The notes: a model not told the origin generated them from the letters alone. Positions 24,985 through 33,931 are shown, counted from the stretch's first letter. The stretch is DNA of 64,000 nucleotides from Maritimibacter alkaliphilus (GCF_019801605.1 NZ_JAHVIT010000003.1:1-64000), one strand, 5' to 3'. Numbers and translations are program-made.

Positions 24985-26157
24985 TCATTGCTCGGCCAGC
25001 GGCATGCGGGCCCGGTGCATCCCCGCGATCACGGCCAACCCGAGGAAGGCCAGCACCGCCCCGGCGACGGGCACGGCGCCATACCCCCAGCCCGCCCCGA
25101 TGGCGAGACCACCCACACCCGCGCCGACCGCGTTGCCGAGGTTGAAGGCCGCGATGTTCATCGAGGCCGCCAGCGTCGGGGCGTCTTCCGCCGCCTGCAT
25201 CGCGCGCATCTGGAGCGCTGGCACACAGGCAAAGGCCGCAGCTGCCCAGGCGACGAAGCCGATCACCGTGCCGACCTGTGTCGTCACCGCCAGCGGGATC
25301 ATCAGCGAGGTCAGCGCCAGCGCCAGCATCGCCACCCCGGCCCCGCCGTCCAGCGACCAGTCCGCCAGCCTGCCGCCAAGCCAGTTGCCCAGCGTCAGCC
25401 CTATCCCGATCAGCACCAGCATCACGGTCACGAAGGCGGAACTCGCCCCTGCCATGGTCTGCAGGATCGGCGCAACGTAGGTGTAGACGGTAAAGAAGCC
25501 TCCCGCGAAGAGGATCGTGCTGGCCATCGTGGCCAGCATCTGCGGGCGGATGAGGGTCGAGAGTTCACGCTTCACGTCGGGCCGCTGGCCCGGTTCGCCA
25601 TGCGGCAGGGCAAGGGCCAGCGCGCCGAGCGCGATCAGGCCCAGCACCACGGTCCCGGCAAAGGCCGCTCGCCAGCCGACCGCGTCGCCCAGCCATGTCG
25701 CGGCGGGCACCCCGCCGATATTGGCGATCGACGTGCCCATGAACATGATCGCCACGGCGCTCGCACGTTTCTCGGGCGGCACGAGGCTGGTGGCGGCCAC
25801 GGCTCCGAACCCGAAGAAGGCCCCTTGGCACAGGCTGGTGATCAGCCGTGCCGCCATGAGCGACCAGTACTCCGGCGCCAGTGCCGAGAGCAGGTTGCCG
25901 AGGATGTAGATCCCCATGGTCGCCAGAAGCGCCCTCTTCTGACCGAAGCGGGCGAGGTAGAGCGTCATGAAGGGGGCGGAGATCATCACCCCGACCGCGT
26001 AGGCCGTCACCAGCTGCCCCGCTGCGGGAATGGAAACGTCGATGCCCTCCGCGATGGCGGGCAGAAGCCCCATGGGGGCGAACTCGGTGGTCCCGATCCC
26101 GAAGGCGCCCAGCCCGATGGCCAGCAGCGCGAGGGAGGTTGAGGAGGTCTTGGTCAT
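24985..26157 (-). CDS. MFS transporter of the DHA1/AraJ type
   Basis: The start at 26157 (MTKTSSTSLALLAIGLGAFG) gives 390 residues and 12 predicted helices. The family motifs include IGTTEFAPMGLLPAIAEG in the first helix, ARFGQKRALLATMG between helices 2 and 3, and GNLLSALAPEYWSLMAARLI. Relatives export sugars, drugs or small organic compounds using proton motive force. An upstream in-frame ATG at 26274 adds 39 non-membrane residues without family similarity and is rejected. It lies 70 bp before the Tat cyclophilin-like gene and 122 bp after the hydrolase gene on the same strand. Confidence 0.9.
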   Translation of the reverse strand: MTKTSSTSLALLAIGLGAFGIGTTEFAPMGLLPAIAEGIDVSIPAAGQLVTAYAVGVMISAPFMTLYLARFGQKRALLATMGIYILGNLLSALAPEYWSLMAARLITSLCQGAFFGFGAVAATSLVPPEKRASAVAIMFMGTSIANIGGVPAATWLGDAVGWRAAFAGTVVLGLIALGALALALPHGEPGQRPDVKRELSTLIRPQMLATMASTILFAGGFFTVYTYVAPILQTMAGASSAFVTVMLVLIGIGLTLGNWLGGRLADWSLDGGAGVAMLALALTSLMIPLAVTTQVGTVIGFVAWAAAAFACVPALQMRAMQAAEDAPTLAASMNIAAFNLGNAVGAGVGGLAIGAGWGYGAVPVAGAVLAFLGLAVIAGMHRARMPLAEQ

Positions 26158-26279
26158 GAGGAGGCTCCGGTCATCGAAATGGGGGAAGGCCACCCCTCCT
26201 CCGGGTGACCTTTGCGCGTGCCCCTGTGGGCAGGCACGAAACGAGGACAGGGCCGCCGCGCGGCCCCGTCTCAAGACAC

Positions 26280-27230
26280 TTACTTCAGTGCGTCGGCGAA
26301 GAAGGTCTCGATCCTGGTGAAGGGGATCTTCTCGATCTGGTCATAGAGATCGACGTGGTCCGAGCCCTCGACGATGTAGAGTTCCTTCGGCTCCGACGCG
26401 GCGGCATAGACATCCTCCGAGAAGTAGCGCGAATGGGCCTCGTCCCCCATCACCAGCAGGATCGGGCGCCCGGCGAGCCAGTCGAGATCATCGAGCAGGG
26501 CGAAGTTCATCCAGCTCGGTGTCGAGGTCATGGTGAACTGCGTGGTCGACCGCGGATGATAGCCGCGCGGGCGCGAATAGAAGGCGCCGAATTCCGCGCC
26601 CACCGGGTTCGCCTCGGCGTCCCAGTCCAGCGGTGCGCCCCGGTCGGTCATCGCGGCATCGCCGCTCTCGAAATCGGCCCAGCGCTGTTCGGCCAGGGTC
26701 TTCAGAAGGCCCTGACGGTCTTCGTCGGACAGGCTGCCGCCAAAGCCCTCTTTCTGCATCCGGCTGATGTCATACATCGAGACGGTGGCCACGGCCTTGA
26801 TCCGCGGGTCGATCTTAGCGGCGGAAAGCGCGAAGCCACCCGAGCCGCAGATGCCGATGGCGCCGATCTTCTCGCGATCCACGAAGGCGCGGGTGCCGAG
26901 GAAATCGACGCCTGCCATGAAGTCCTCGACCATCTGCTCGGGCGAGGAGAGATGCAGCGCGCCGCCTTCGGAGGCCCCGTTCCAGGCGGGATCGAAGGTC
27001 AGAACCACATAGCCCTTCTGCGCCAGTTCGTTCGCATAGAGGCCGGGCCCCTGTTCCTTCACGCCACCATAGGGCGCGCCGATGATCAGCGCGGGATACC
27101 GCGCCGTCTCGTCGAAATCGCTGGGGCGATAGAGATCGCCCGCGATGCCGATGCCGAAGCGGGTTTCATAGGTCACCGGCGTGCGGGTGACGTTGTCGGA
27201 GAGATCGAAGATATAGCCATCCTTGGGCAT
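26280..27230 (-). CDS. Alpha/beta hydrolase, dienelactone hydrolase/acetyl xylan esterase-like
   Basis: The start at 27230 (MPKDGYIFDLSDNV) gives 316 residues. The fold is recognised from ARYPALIIGAPYGGVKEQ, YVVLTFDPAWNGASEG, the nucleophile elbow GICGSGGFAL (here Gly-x-Cys-x-Gly; Cys or the following Ser must be examined), GRPILLVMGDEAHSR with the acid, and EGSDHVDLYD with the His. The Cys at the elbow recalls dienelactone hydrolases. There is no signal peptide. It lies between two cyclophilin-like proteins and an MFS exporter, suggesting processing of a small ester or lactone, but the substrate is unknown. Confidence 0.85.
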   Translation of the reverse strand: MPKDGYIFDLSDNVTRTPVTYETRFGIGIAGDLYRPSDFDETARYPALIIGAPYGGVKEQGPGLYANELAQKGYVVLTFDPAWNGASEGGALHLSSPEQMVEDFMAGVDFLGTRAFVDREKIGAIGICGSGGFALSAAKIDPRIKAVATVSMYDISRMQKEGFGGSLSDEDRQGLLKTLAEQRWADFESGDAAMTDRGAPLDWDAEANPVGAEFGAFYSRPRGYHPRSTTQFTMTSTPSWMNFALLDDLDWLAGRPILLVMGDEAHSRYFSEDVYAAASEPKELYIVEGSDHVDLYDQIEKIPFTRIETFFADALK

Positions 27231-27388
27231 GGTCTGTCCTTTCCGGGCCTCGATGAGACCCTGTCGTGTGTCTGTCGGCCCAAACGGGCCTTTGGCGAAA
27301 CGGAGGCCGAGACGGCAGAAAGACCTGCCGCCGGTCGAGTCCGTTAGGGAATGGGTGCTGCGCCCGAGCGCCTCTGGCAGTGGCGCGC

Positions 27389-27742
27389 TCAGCCGGCCCG
27401 GGCGAAGGTGACGGGCTTGCCGTCCTGCGACAGCAGCGCGTCGAAGGCCCCGTCGAAGGCCCCAAGCCGCACAAGGCCCGCCGCGGGCCGGAACGGCTTG
27501 TAGAAGATGGCGAGGTTGCCCCATGGCGCGTAGAGCGTGAGGTCCCCGGCCTTGGCGCCATAGCTCGGCGGCGCACCGGTGGTGTCGAGCGCCCGGGGCA
27601 GGTCCGCGACCTTCTCGATGCCGTGGTAGTCCGACAGGGTCAGCTCCAGCGGCAGCAGCGCCGCGAAGTCGCGCCCGGCGGGGGTATCGTCGAGCGTGGC
27701 GTGCAACGTGGTCTGGCCCACGGTGACGGTGATCCGGGTCAT
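27389..27742 (-). CDS. Cytoplasmic cyclophilin-like fold protein
   Basis: The start at 27742 (MTRITVTVGQTTLHATL) has GGAGG nine bases upstream and gives 117 residues; a longer frame to 27865 lacks support. The protein shows the same order of blocks as the Tat-exported paralogue at 24477-24914: DTPAGRDFAALLPLELTL, then GDLTLYAPWGNLAIFYKPF. It lacks any leader, so one member of the pair is cytoplasmic and the other exported. It appears to be the first gene of the cluster that continues with hydrolase, MFS and the exported paralogue. Activity is unknown. Confidence 0.8.
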   Translation of the reverse strand: MTRITVTVGQTTLHATLDDTPAGRDFAALLPLELTLSDYHGIEKVADLPRALDTTGAPPSYGAKAGDLTLYAPWGNLAIFYKPFRPAAGLVRLGAFDGAFDALLSQDGKPVTFARAG

Positions 27743-28165
27743 GTCGCGCTTCCTCCATGAGGTTCCTTCGCCTGCGGACGGGAAGATCCGCCGCCCGCCG
27801 CTGCATGGAACGGATCTAGACGTTTCCGCCGGCGGGATAAGCGGCCAGCACTCGCTACCACTCATGAAGGCAGTTCATCACTGGAGCGACGCCCAGGCGT
27901 TTCACGACCCTGCTCCGGGACGGCCTCTCGACACCCTGCGCCCCGGGACCGGTCCTCGAGGGAGCGGACCGACGCCGGGGTTTCATGACGCGGCCTCATT
28001 ACTGGTTGCCACAATGCATCATATTCCCCCTGCCCCGCCCGCGATAGTGTCGTATCCGCAGGGGCCTGCACATGCGCCGCCCCTCCCTGGCGGCGCTTCG
28101 CCTCCCCCGGGACACCTCCTCCCGCTGGCCCCTGCCCTGCACCATTCCCCAGCCAGAGGCCTGCC
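27743..28165. other. Divergent intergenic region between the cyclophilin-like cluster and an MFS gene
   Basis: No gene was recognised. The AT-rich patch around 28000-28030 (GTTGCCACAATGCATCATATTC) contains the TGCATCAT stretch and is the only obvious promoter-like part of this 423-bp gap. The sequence downstream of it is strongly G+C-rich up to the MFS start. Confidence 0.35.
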
Positions 28166-29548
28166 ATGCACACCACCGCCGCCCAGCCGACCGCTTCAGA
28201 TGGCGCGTCTCCGGCCACGCTGATCCTGGTGGCCCTCGCCACCTGCCTTGCCCTCGTCGTCTTCACCGCTCCCCTGACCACGCTGGAGGCGATGACCGCC
28301 TCGCTCTCCCTCGGCGCCGGACAGCAGGCCTGGGTAATGAGCGGCATGCCCCTCGGGGCGGCCTGCGGTCTGCTGACCGCCGGGGCGCTTGGCGACACGC
28401 TGGGCCGCAAGCGGACCTTCCTCGCCGGGCTCTGGATCACGGCGCTCTCCTCGATCGCGGCAGCCATGGCGACGGGCGGCACGGTGCTGATCGTGATGCG
28501 GGTCGTGCAAGGCCTCGGCAGTGCCGGGATCATGGCCTGCGGGCTGGGCCTCCTCGGGCAGGCCTACAGCGGGGCGGTGCTGCGCCGCGCCACGGCGATC
28601 TGGGCCGCGGCCCTCGGTGCGGGGGTGGCCGTAGGGCCGCTCATCGCCTCCGGCCTGCTGGCGCTGTCGGGATGGCAGGCGGCCCACTGGCTGATCGTTG
28701 TCGTGTCCGCCGCCCTTGCCCTAGCCGCCCGCGGTCACCTGCCCGACAGCCCCAGCAGCGCCGAGAAGGTCGACGTCACGGGCAGCATCCTTCTGATCTT
28801 CGGCCTCGCCAGCTTGCTGTCTGCCCTCGTGGAACTGCGTGTTGGCACGGCGCGGCTGGTGGGGCTGCTGCTGGCGCTTGCCATGGCGCTGCTCGCCCTC
28901 TTCGCACTGGTCGAGCGACGGGCACGCAACCCGATCCTCACCTTCGGCCTCTTCGCCTATCCGCGCTTTTCCGGGGCCACGCTGGCGGCTTTCGCCTCCG
29001 GTGCGGGCGTCCTCGCGCTGATGTCGATGGTGCCGACGGTGCTTGTGCGGGGCCTTGGCCTGACGCCCATGGCGTCGGCCACCGTGCTGCTGGCCTGGTC
29101 GGGCGTGACGGTCATTGCCGCCCTCGGCGCCGTGGCACTGCCCGAGCGCCTCACCTCCCGCGATCGTGTGATCCTCTCGATCCTCGGCTGCGCCATTGGA
29201 CAGCTCCTGATGCTGTGCCTCGACCTGGACCAAGGCTGGGTCAGCGCCCTGCCCGGCCTGCTGGTGGCCGGGATCTCCAATGGCATCCTGAATGCCTCCC
29301 TCGGGCACGAGGCGCTCGCCACCGTGCCCGGCCACCGCGCCGCCATGGGCTCTGCGGCGAACAATACCGCGCGCTACCTCGGCTCCGCTCTCGGCATCGC
29401 GATGATCTCGATCCTCATGTCCGGCGGAGACGGAGAAGCGCTCCTGCACGGCTGGCATGTCGCCGTGATCGCCTCAACGGGCTTCAGCCTTGTCGGAGCC
29501 GCCGCGATCTGGCTCCTGTCGCGACGCGGTGCGCCTTCGGCGGCCTGA
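28166..29548 (+). CDS. MFS transporter of the 14-helix DHA2 type
   Basis: This 460-residue membrane protein has about 14 helices. Landmarks include the LATCLALVVFTAPLTTLEA first helix, AWVMSGMPLGAACGLLTAGALGDTLGRKRTF carrying motif A, and VMRVVQGLGSAGIMACGLG with motif B. GAGVAVGPLIASGLLA corresponds to motif C of antiporters. It is probably a proton-driven exporter of drugs or metabolites. It is divergent from the cyclophilin-like cluster and has no adjacent regulator gene. An AGAGG precedes the ATG at 28166. Confidence 0.9.
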   Translation: MHTTAAQPTASDGASPATLILVALATCLALVVFTAPLTTLEAMTASLSLGAGQQAWVMSGMPLGAACGLLTAGALGDTLGRKRTFLAGLWITALSSIAAAMATGGTVLIVMRVVQGLGSAGIMACGLGLLGQAYSGAVLRRATAIWAAALGAGVAVGPLIASGLLALSGWQAAHWLIVVVSAALALAARGHLPDSPSSAEKVDVTGSILLIFGLASLLSALVELRVGTARLVGLLLALAMALLALFALVERRARNPILTFGLFAYPRFSGATLAAFASGAGVLALMSMVPTVLVRGLGLTPMASATVLLAWSGVTVIAALGAVALPERLTSRDRVILSILGCAIGQLLMLCLDLDQGWVSALPGLLVAGISNGILNASLGHEALATVPGHRAAMGSAANNTARYLGSALGIAMISILMSGGDGEALLHGWHVAVIASTGFSLVGAAAIWLLSRRGAPSAA

Positions 29549-29568
29549 CGCCGCCACACGTCGCGAGG

Positions 29569-29717
29569 TGTTTGATCCAGCGGTTTCATGGTGTGATCCA
29601 GGCGTCGGACGGAAAGGGCCTTCCATGGGACAAGTGCGCCACGGCAGTACTTCGACCATGCACGCTGTCAGGGCCGGGATGCAGCGCTCCACTGCCCGGC
29701 TCTGCCTCGGCCTGTGA
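29569..29717 (+). pseudogene. IS481-family transposase remnant
   Basis: From 29625 the frame reads MGQVRHGSTSTMHAVRAGMQ followed by RSTARL. This closely matches the N-terminus of IS481-family transposases (MGQV-HG-A-TT-AVR-AIQ). It stops after 30 codons with no DDE domain. The preceding TTTGATCCAGCGGTTTCATG is a plausible terminal repeat of that family. It marks a decayed insertion about 260 bp from tRNA-Phe. Confidence 0.65.
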
Positions 29718-29979
29718 CTGCAGATGAAACCAATGCTCATCCAATTGATCAGCGGCCTGTCTGGCGCGTGCTTCGGCGATCCGCACCGACCGGGTGCACT
29801 AAGAAAACACGATACGAGGCGAGGTGTATTGGGTCCTCAACTCGGTCGGGATGCGACGGCTGAAGCAGTAAGTCACGGACATAAGGAAGGTGAACGAGGC
29901 GCAAATGGTCTCCGACATGGTCTACGGCTCCAAGCAGCTGCGAGAAGCTGAAGCAAAACCAATGGGTTACCGGAGATGA
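29718..29979. other. Unassigned sequence between the IS481 remnant and tRNA-Phe
   Basis: No intact gene was recognised. Composition is less G+C-rich than the surroundings (for example AAGAAAACACGATACG near 29802) and short frames on both strands look like debris. This lies directly past the 3' end of the tRNA, where integrated elements usually attach, but no integrase or repeat of the tRNA end was found in the window. Confidence 0.4.
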
Positions 29980-30054
29980 TGGTGCCCGGGGGCGGAATCG
30001 AACCACCGACACGAGGATTTTCAATCCACTGCTCTACCCCTGAGCTACCCGGGC
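29980..30054 (-). tRNA. tRNA-Phe (GAA)
   Basis: The minus strand folds as a 75-nt cloverleaf: acceptor GCCCGGG with CCCGGGC, discriminator A and encoded CCA; D arm GCTC-AGGGGTA-GAGC; anticodon loop TTGAAAA giving GAA; T arm GGCGG-type stem with TTCGATT. The anticodon stem GTGGA/TCCTC has a T-T opposition at the second pair. The 3' end faces the accessory region to the left. Confidence 0.95.
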
Positions 30055-30155
30055 ACGGGGAGCGGCTGAGCCGCTCGGGTTGCGGCGTTTTATGGCAGCG
30101 CCGCGGAGGTGTCCAGAGGGTTTCGGCAAAATATTTGCCTGCCCCTACGGCGTCT

Positions 30156-30374
30156 TCAGTGCGGTTTCCCGCGGGTCCCGAAACCGGGCTCGGCGCCCTC
30201 TTCGCCGAGGCCTTTTTCCAGCGCGTCCAGCGCCTCCTCGATGTCTTCCGGATCGGTCGAGGGCACCGAATAGCCGCCCTTCAGCCAGCGGCCGAGGTCG
30301 ACGTCAGCGCAATGGCGCGAACAGAAGGGACGATACTTCGCATCCACGTCCTTGCCGCAGATCGGGCAGCTCAT
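30156..30374 (-). CDS. yacG: DNA gyrase inhibitor YacG
   Basis: The 72-residue protein has the zinc-binding pattern Cys3-x2-Cys6 ... Cys18-x3-Cys22 and FCSRHCADVDLGRWL, which define YacG. In E. coli YacG binds GyrB and blocks DNA binding by gyrase. The C-terminal half is acidic and variable. The start overlaps the end of the RNase E/G gene by 4 bp, so it is translated from the same message as rng, maf and probably infA. Confidence 0.92.
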   Translation of the reverse strand: MSCPICGKDVDAKYRPFCSRHCADVDLGRWLKGGYSVPSTDPEDIEEALDALEKGLGEEGAEPGFGTRGKPH

Positions 30375-31405
30375 GCGGTCCCCCCTGCCAGCGGCAGGCG
30401 GGCGCGCTTGCGCTGCAGTTCGTAGTTGCCCAGCGGCGTCCAGCCGGAGAGGTTCGTCTCCACGTCGTCAGCCCGGAAGGCGGCGCGCAGGCTGCCCTCG
30501 AAGCCGCGGCGGTCCTTCTTGGGCATCGGCGCGGGATCGAGGATCACCACCCCGCCCAGCCCCCGCAGGCGCAGTTGGCGCGGCAGTTCGCGAGCGGCAG
30601 CCGTATTGGCCTTGAGGCCCGCGGCGGGGCTCGTGTCGCCCCCGGTGTTCACGTCGACAGCGACGAAGGCCTTGGTGGGTTCGACCACCATGGTGCCGCC
30701 ACCGGGCAGGGGCACCTCCGGCTCGGACAGGGCTTCGATCGCACCGGCCACGTCATCCCGCTCCAGCGCATCGGCGCCTTCGGTGACCTGGGCGGGCTCG
30801 GACCAGTCGCGCCAGGCCAGCGCATGGGGGCCGTCGCCTTCCACCAGCAACTCCGGCGCGCCCTCGACATCGGCCAGCACCTGTGTCGCCAGCGCGGCCA
30901 TGGCGAGGATGTCCTCGATGACTTCCTCGGCGGAGGCCTCGGCACAGGCGGAGCGCAGGATCAGCCCCGCCCCCTCCGGCGCGCCGGCCTCGGCCCAGGT
31001 CTCATGGGCGGTGGCCAGCAGATCGTCGCGAATCTCCTCGTCGCGGATCGCGCGCGAGACGTTGAGGCCCGGGGCCTCGGGCGTGACGATGGCATAGCGG
31101 CTCTTGAAGAGCACCCGCTGGGTCACCGGGATCGCCTTGCCGGGCTCCGCGTAGCCGGTGACCTGCACCAGCAGCGGCACGCCGGGGGCGAGGCCCTTCA
31201 CCTGCCGCAGGAAGGCGGACCCATCGGGGGTGGCGAGGAACATGCCCCCCTGCCCCTTCACCGGCCGGTCGGTCCGGGCCCGGTAGATGGAGCCGGGACG
31301 CGGAGCATCCCCGTCGATCAGCAGGTCCTCGAGCCGCCCGTCGCGCATCAGCGCGGCGGCCTCGCGGCCCTGCCATTCCCCCAGCAGAATCTCTGCACCC
31401 TTCAT
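30371..31405 (-). CDS. Ribonuclease E/G family protein
   Basis: The 344-residue product is shorter than RNase G (about 490). It retains the catalytic-domain end: [18 protein letters not shown] with the metal-binding aspartates, followed by [28 protein letters not shown]. The S1 domain expected at the N-terminus is reduced, and there is no C-terminal zinc-link CxxC. Short versions like this are found in alphaproteobacteria in the order maf-rng-yacG. A role in RNA processing is likely, but full RNase E activity is doubtful without the zinc link. It overlaps maf and yacG by 4 bp each. Confidence 0.88.
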   Translation of the reverse strand: MKGAEILLGEWQGREAAALMRDGRLEDLLIDGDAPRPGSIYRARTDRPVKGQGGMFLATPDGSAFLRQVKGLAPGVPLLVQVTGYAEPGKAIPVTQRVLFKSRYAIVTPEAPGLNVSRAIRDEEIRDDLLATAHETWAEAGAPEGAGLILRSACAEASAEEVIEDILAMAALATQVLADVEGAPELLVEGDGPHALAWRDWSEPAQVTEGADALERDDVAGAIEALSEPEVPLPGGGTMVVEPTKAFVAVDVNTGGDTSPAAGLKANTAAARELPRQLRLRGLGGVVILDPAPMPKKDRRGFEGSLRAAFRADDVETNLSGWTPLGNYELQRKRARLPLAGGTA

Positions 31406-31980
31406 GTCGCGTCCTTCCAGATCGGCAGGCCTGCCGCCTGCAACAGCGCCGCGGTCTCGGCCAATGGCAGGCCCACCACGGCAGTGAACGAGCCTGAAAT
31501 CCAGGGGATCAGGGCGCCTGCAGGCCCCTGTATCCCGTATCCGCCTGCCTTGCCCTGCCAGTCGCCACTGGCCACATAGCCCGCGATCTCAGCCTCGGAG
31601 AGGCGTTTCATCTGCACGGTGGTGACCACGTCACGCTCCCACAGGCGGCCCTCGCAGGTCACCGCCACGGCGGTGATCACCTTGTGGCGCCGCCCGGACA
31701 TGAGCCGCAGGAAGCCCTCGGCCTCGCCCGCATCGACCGGCTTGCCGAGAATACGGCGGCCAAGCGCCACGGTGGTATCCGCACTGAGCACCACTTCGCC
31801 CGCGCCCGCGGGCACGGCCTGCGCCTTCTCCCGGGCCATGCGCGCGCAATAGGGGCGCGGCAGCTCGGCCTTCAGGGGCGTCTCGTCGATGTCAGGGGGG
31901 CGGATGGCGTCGGGCGTGAGGCCCAGCTGCGCCAGCAATTCCAGACGGCGCGGGCTTCCGGAGCCGAGGATGAGTTTCAT
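31402..31980 (-). CDS. maf: Maf-like nucleoside triphosphate pyrophosphatase
   Basis: This 192-residue Maf/YceF family enzyme hydrolyses non-canonical or modified nucleoside triphosphates to monophosphates. Family features are [12 protein letters not shown] at the N-terminus, EKA(Q) near residue 54, [16 protein letters not shown] around 68-83 with the catalytic Asp, and SGRRHKVIT. The gene starts with GGGGAG before ATG 31980, 85 bp downstream of infA, with a terminator hairpin in the gap. The end overlaps rng by 4 bp. Confidence 0.93.
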   Translation of the reverse strand: MKLILGSGSPRRLELLAQLGLTPDAIRPPDIDETPLKAELPRPYCARMAREKAQAVPAGAGEVVLSADTTVALGRRILGKPVDAGEAEGFLRLMSGRRHKVITAVAVTCEGRLWERDVVTTVQMKRLSEAEIAGYVASGDWQGKAGGYGIQGPAGALIPWISGSFTAVVGLPLAETAALLQAAGLPIWKDAT

Positions 31981-32023
31981 GGCACTCCCCGCCAGAAGGC
32001 CACCGCCGGAACGGTGGCGGTCG

Positions 32024-32057
32024 AAAAGAAACCGGCGCGCCCCGGACAGGGGCGCGC
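32024..32057 (-). terminator. Hairpin downstream of infA
   Basis: GCGCGCCCC and GGGGCGCGC form a perfect 9-bp stem with a 5-nt loop (32035-32057), beginning 9 bp past the infA stop. On the minus strand it is followed by CGGTTTCTTTTCG. It probably ends or attenuates transcription between infA and maf. Confidence 0.7.
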
Positions 32058-32065
32058 GCGGGATG

Positions 32066-32284
32066 TTACTTGAAGCGGTAGTTGATCCGACCTTTGGTCA
32101 GATCGTAGGGGGTCATTTCGACCTGCACCTTGTCGCCGGCCAGAACCCGGATGCGGTTTTTCCGCATCTTGCCTGCCGTATGCGCGATGATCTCATGGCC
32201 GTTCTCGAGCTCGACCCGGAATGTCGCGTTGGGCAGGAGTTCCTTCACGACGCCGGGGAATTCGAGAATATCTTCCTTGGCCAT
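32066..32284 (-). CDS. infA: Translation initiation factor IF-1
   Basis: The 72-residue protein is a single S1/OB-fold domain, with [40 protein letters not shown] and the end [20 protein letters not shown] as in all bacterial IF-1. IF-1 binds the A site of the 30S subunit during initiation. AAAGGAG precedes the ATG at 32284. Upstream, the G+C hairpin CCCC-TTC-GGGG (32306-32316) sits in the leader and could influence expression. Confidence 0.97.
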   Translation of the reverse strand: MAKEDILEFPGVVKELLPNATFRVELENGHEIIAHTAGKMRKNRIRVLAGDKVQVEMTPYDLTKGRINYRFK

Positions 32285-32363
32285 GGGGTCTCCTTTAAGT
32301 GGCGCCCCCTTCGGGGACGGATGCGCCTAAATGGTCCCAATGCGCGCGATTTTCAAGGGGGAT

Positions 32364-33239
32364 TCAGCGCAAGGCGATGACTTCGGGCGAAATGTGATCT
32401 GCGGGCTGCTCGTCCCAGTCCCGAAGGTTGCGCACATGGCCGTTGGCACGGACCTCCGCAACCTGTGCCAGATCGACCTCCGCATAGGTCCAGCCGGGCT
32501 GCCCCAGTCGCCCCTCCGCAAGCACGCCATTGGGCGGAAACCCCGCGTCCGGCGGACCGAAAATCCCGCCCATGCCGGTGTTTGCCTCCACCGCGGGCAC
32601 CTTGGGATAGGCCCCCACGGTCGAGGCCATGGCCACCACGCATTGCCCTTCCAGCGCCCGCGCCTGGCTGCCGATCCGCACCCGCCAATAGCCTTCCTCG
32701 GCCTCGGTGCAGGACGGCACCAGCAGCAGTTCCGCCTCCCGCTGGGCCCGCGCCAGCAGCGGAAACTCGCTGTCATAGCAGATATTGATCGCCAGCTTGC
32801 CGAGGGCGGTGTCAAAGACCTTCAGCGGCCCCTGCCCCACGACACCCCAGGGATCGCGCTCCCAGAGCGTCATGATCACCTTGTCCTGGAACTCCACCGC
32901 GCCCGAGGGCGCCACCAGGTGCGCCCGGTTCACCAGGACCTCGCCGTCGAAGACCGGCCCCGAGGCCGCCACGATATACACCCCGTGCCGCGCCGCCAGC
33001 CGCTGCACCACCGCCACCGCGTCGCCCATGCGCCGCGCCACCTCGCGGGTTGCCACGTCCAGGTCCGTCGCCGCGTCACCGGCCAGCGAGGCCAGTTCCA
33101 TCGCGCCGTACTCCGGGAAGAGCAGCAGTTCCGCGCCCTCACCCGCAGCCTCGGCCACCCAGGCCTCCTGCTTGGCCACATAGGCCTCCCAGCTCTCGAA
33201 CCAGTCCAGCGGATAGGCCGCCGCCGCGATCTTCACCAT
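32364..33239 (-). CDS. Carbon-nitrogen hydrolase (nitrilase-fold amidohydrolase)
   Basis: The start at 33239 (MVKIAAAAYPLDWFESW) gives 291 residues; an upstream in-frame ATG at 33335 is not supported. The Glu-Lys-Cys catalytic triad is visible as Glu43 in FPEYG, Lys120 in QDKVIMT and Cys154 in INICYDSEFP. The family hydrolyses amides, nitriles or carbamoyl groups; the substrate here is unknown. It and the next two genes are inserted between the low-molecular-weight phosphatase gene and infA, which are neighbours in related genomes as I recall them. Confidence 0.9.
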   Translation of the reverse strand: MVKIAAAAYPLDWFESWEAYVAKQEAWVAEAAGEGAELLLFPEYGAMELASLAGDAATDLDVATREVARRMGDAVAVVQRLAARHGVYIVAASGPVFDGEVLVNRAHLVAPSGAVEFQDKVIMTLWERDPWGVVGQGPLKVFDTALGKLAINICYDSEFPLLARAQREAELLLVPSCTEAEEGYWRVRIGSQARALEGQCVVAMASTVGAYPKVPAVEANTGMGGIFGPPDAGFPPNGVLAEGRLGQPGWTYAEVDLAQVAEVRANGHVRNLRDWDEQPADHISPEVIALR

Positions 33240-33349
33240 GGCTTCACCATCTTTCGCTCCAAAATATCCTCGGGGGGAGTGTGCCGCAGGCACATGGGGG
33301 GCAGACAGCCCCCTCCCCGCCCGCCGCAGGCGCACTCTGCCGAAAAGGC

Positions 33350-33931
33350 TCAGAGCGCCCGCATCCAGACCTGCAAATCCTTGCCAGTCTGCTCGGCCGC
33401 GCCCACGTCGGTCCAGTGGTAGCGCGCCACTGCCCCCTCGACCGGCGCATAACCGCGCCCGCGCCAGAAGACATCCAGCGGACGATAGTCCGCGGGCCGC
33501 GCCGGGTGATCCGAGGGCCGCACCACCGAACAGAAGGCCGACCAGCGCCGCCCCAGGGCGCGGGCATGGGCTTCGCGCAAGTCGAAGAAGGCATGGCCCA
33601 GCCCCTGCCCCCGGTACTCCGGCAGCAGGACGGATTCGGCGCAGTAGAAGACCTCGCCCGCTTTCTCTGTCCGCCCGGCGAAGGCGGCGGCGAAATCCGC
33701 GTCCGCCTCCTCCATCCCCATGCCGGTGGCGACACCGACGACCCGGCCCGCGTCGAGCGCCGCCACGACCACCGCCGTTTCGGTGGTATAGACGTCGAGG
33801 TAGCGCCGCTCGTAGTCGAGGTCGCCCTCGTAGAGATAGGGCCAGTCCCGGAAGACGGCGATTCGCAGCCGCGCCACGTCGTCGAGCGCCGCGCCAAGCG
33901 CCTCTCCGGTCAGGACCCGCGTCTCGATCAT
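33350..33931 (-). CDS. GNAT-family N-acetyltransferase
   Basis: The 193-residue protein carries a GNAT core: RVVGVATGMGMEEAD, then AESVLLPEYRGQGLGHAFFDLREAHAR, whose RGQGLG loop binds the pyrophosphate of acetyl-CoA. The acceptor substrate is unknown. The start overlaps the end of the NTF2-like gene by 4 bp, indicating coupling. It is transcribed leftwards toward the nitrilase-fold gene, 110 bp away. Confidence 0.85.
   Translation of the reverse strand: MIETRVLTGEALGAALDDVARLRIAVFRDWPYLYEGDLDYERRYLDVYTTETAVVVAALDAGRVVGVATGMGMEEADADFAAAFAGRTEKAGEVFYCAESVLLPEYRGQGLGHAFFDLREAHARALGRRWSAFCSVVRPSDHPARPADYRPLDVFWRGRGYAPVEGAVARYHWTDVGAAEQTGKDLQVWMRAL

Noticed and set aside
29749-30024. Protein frame running into tRNA-Phe
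   Set aside because: Its N-terminus (SVVRFRPRAP) is simply translated tRNA sequence, a common false gene next to tRNAs.
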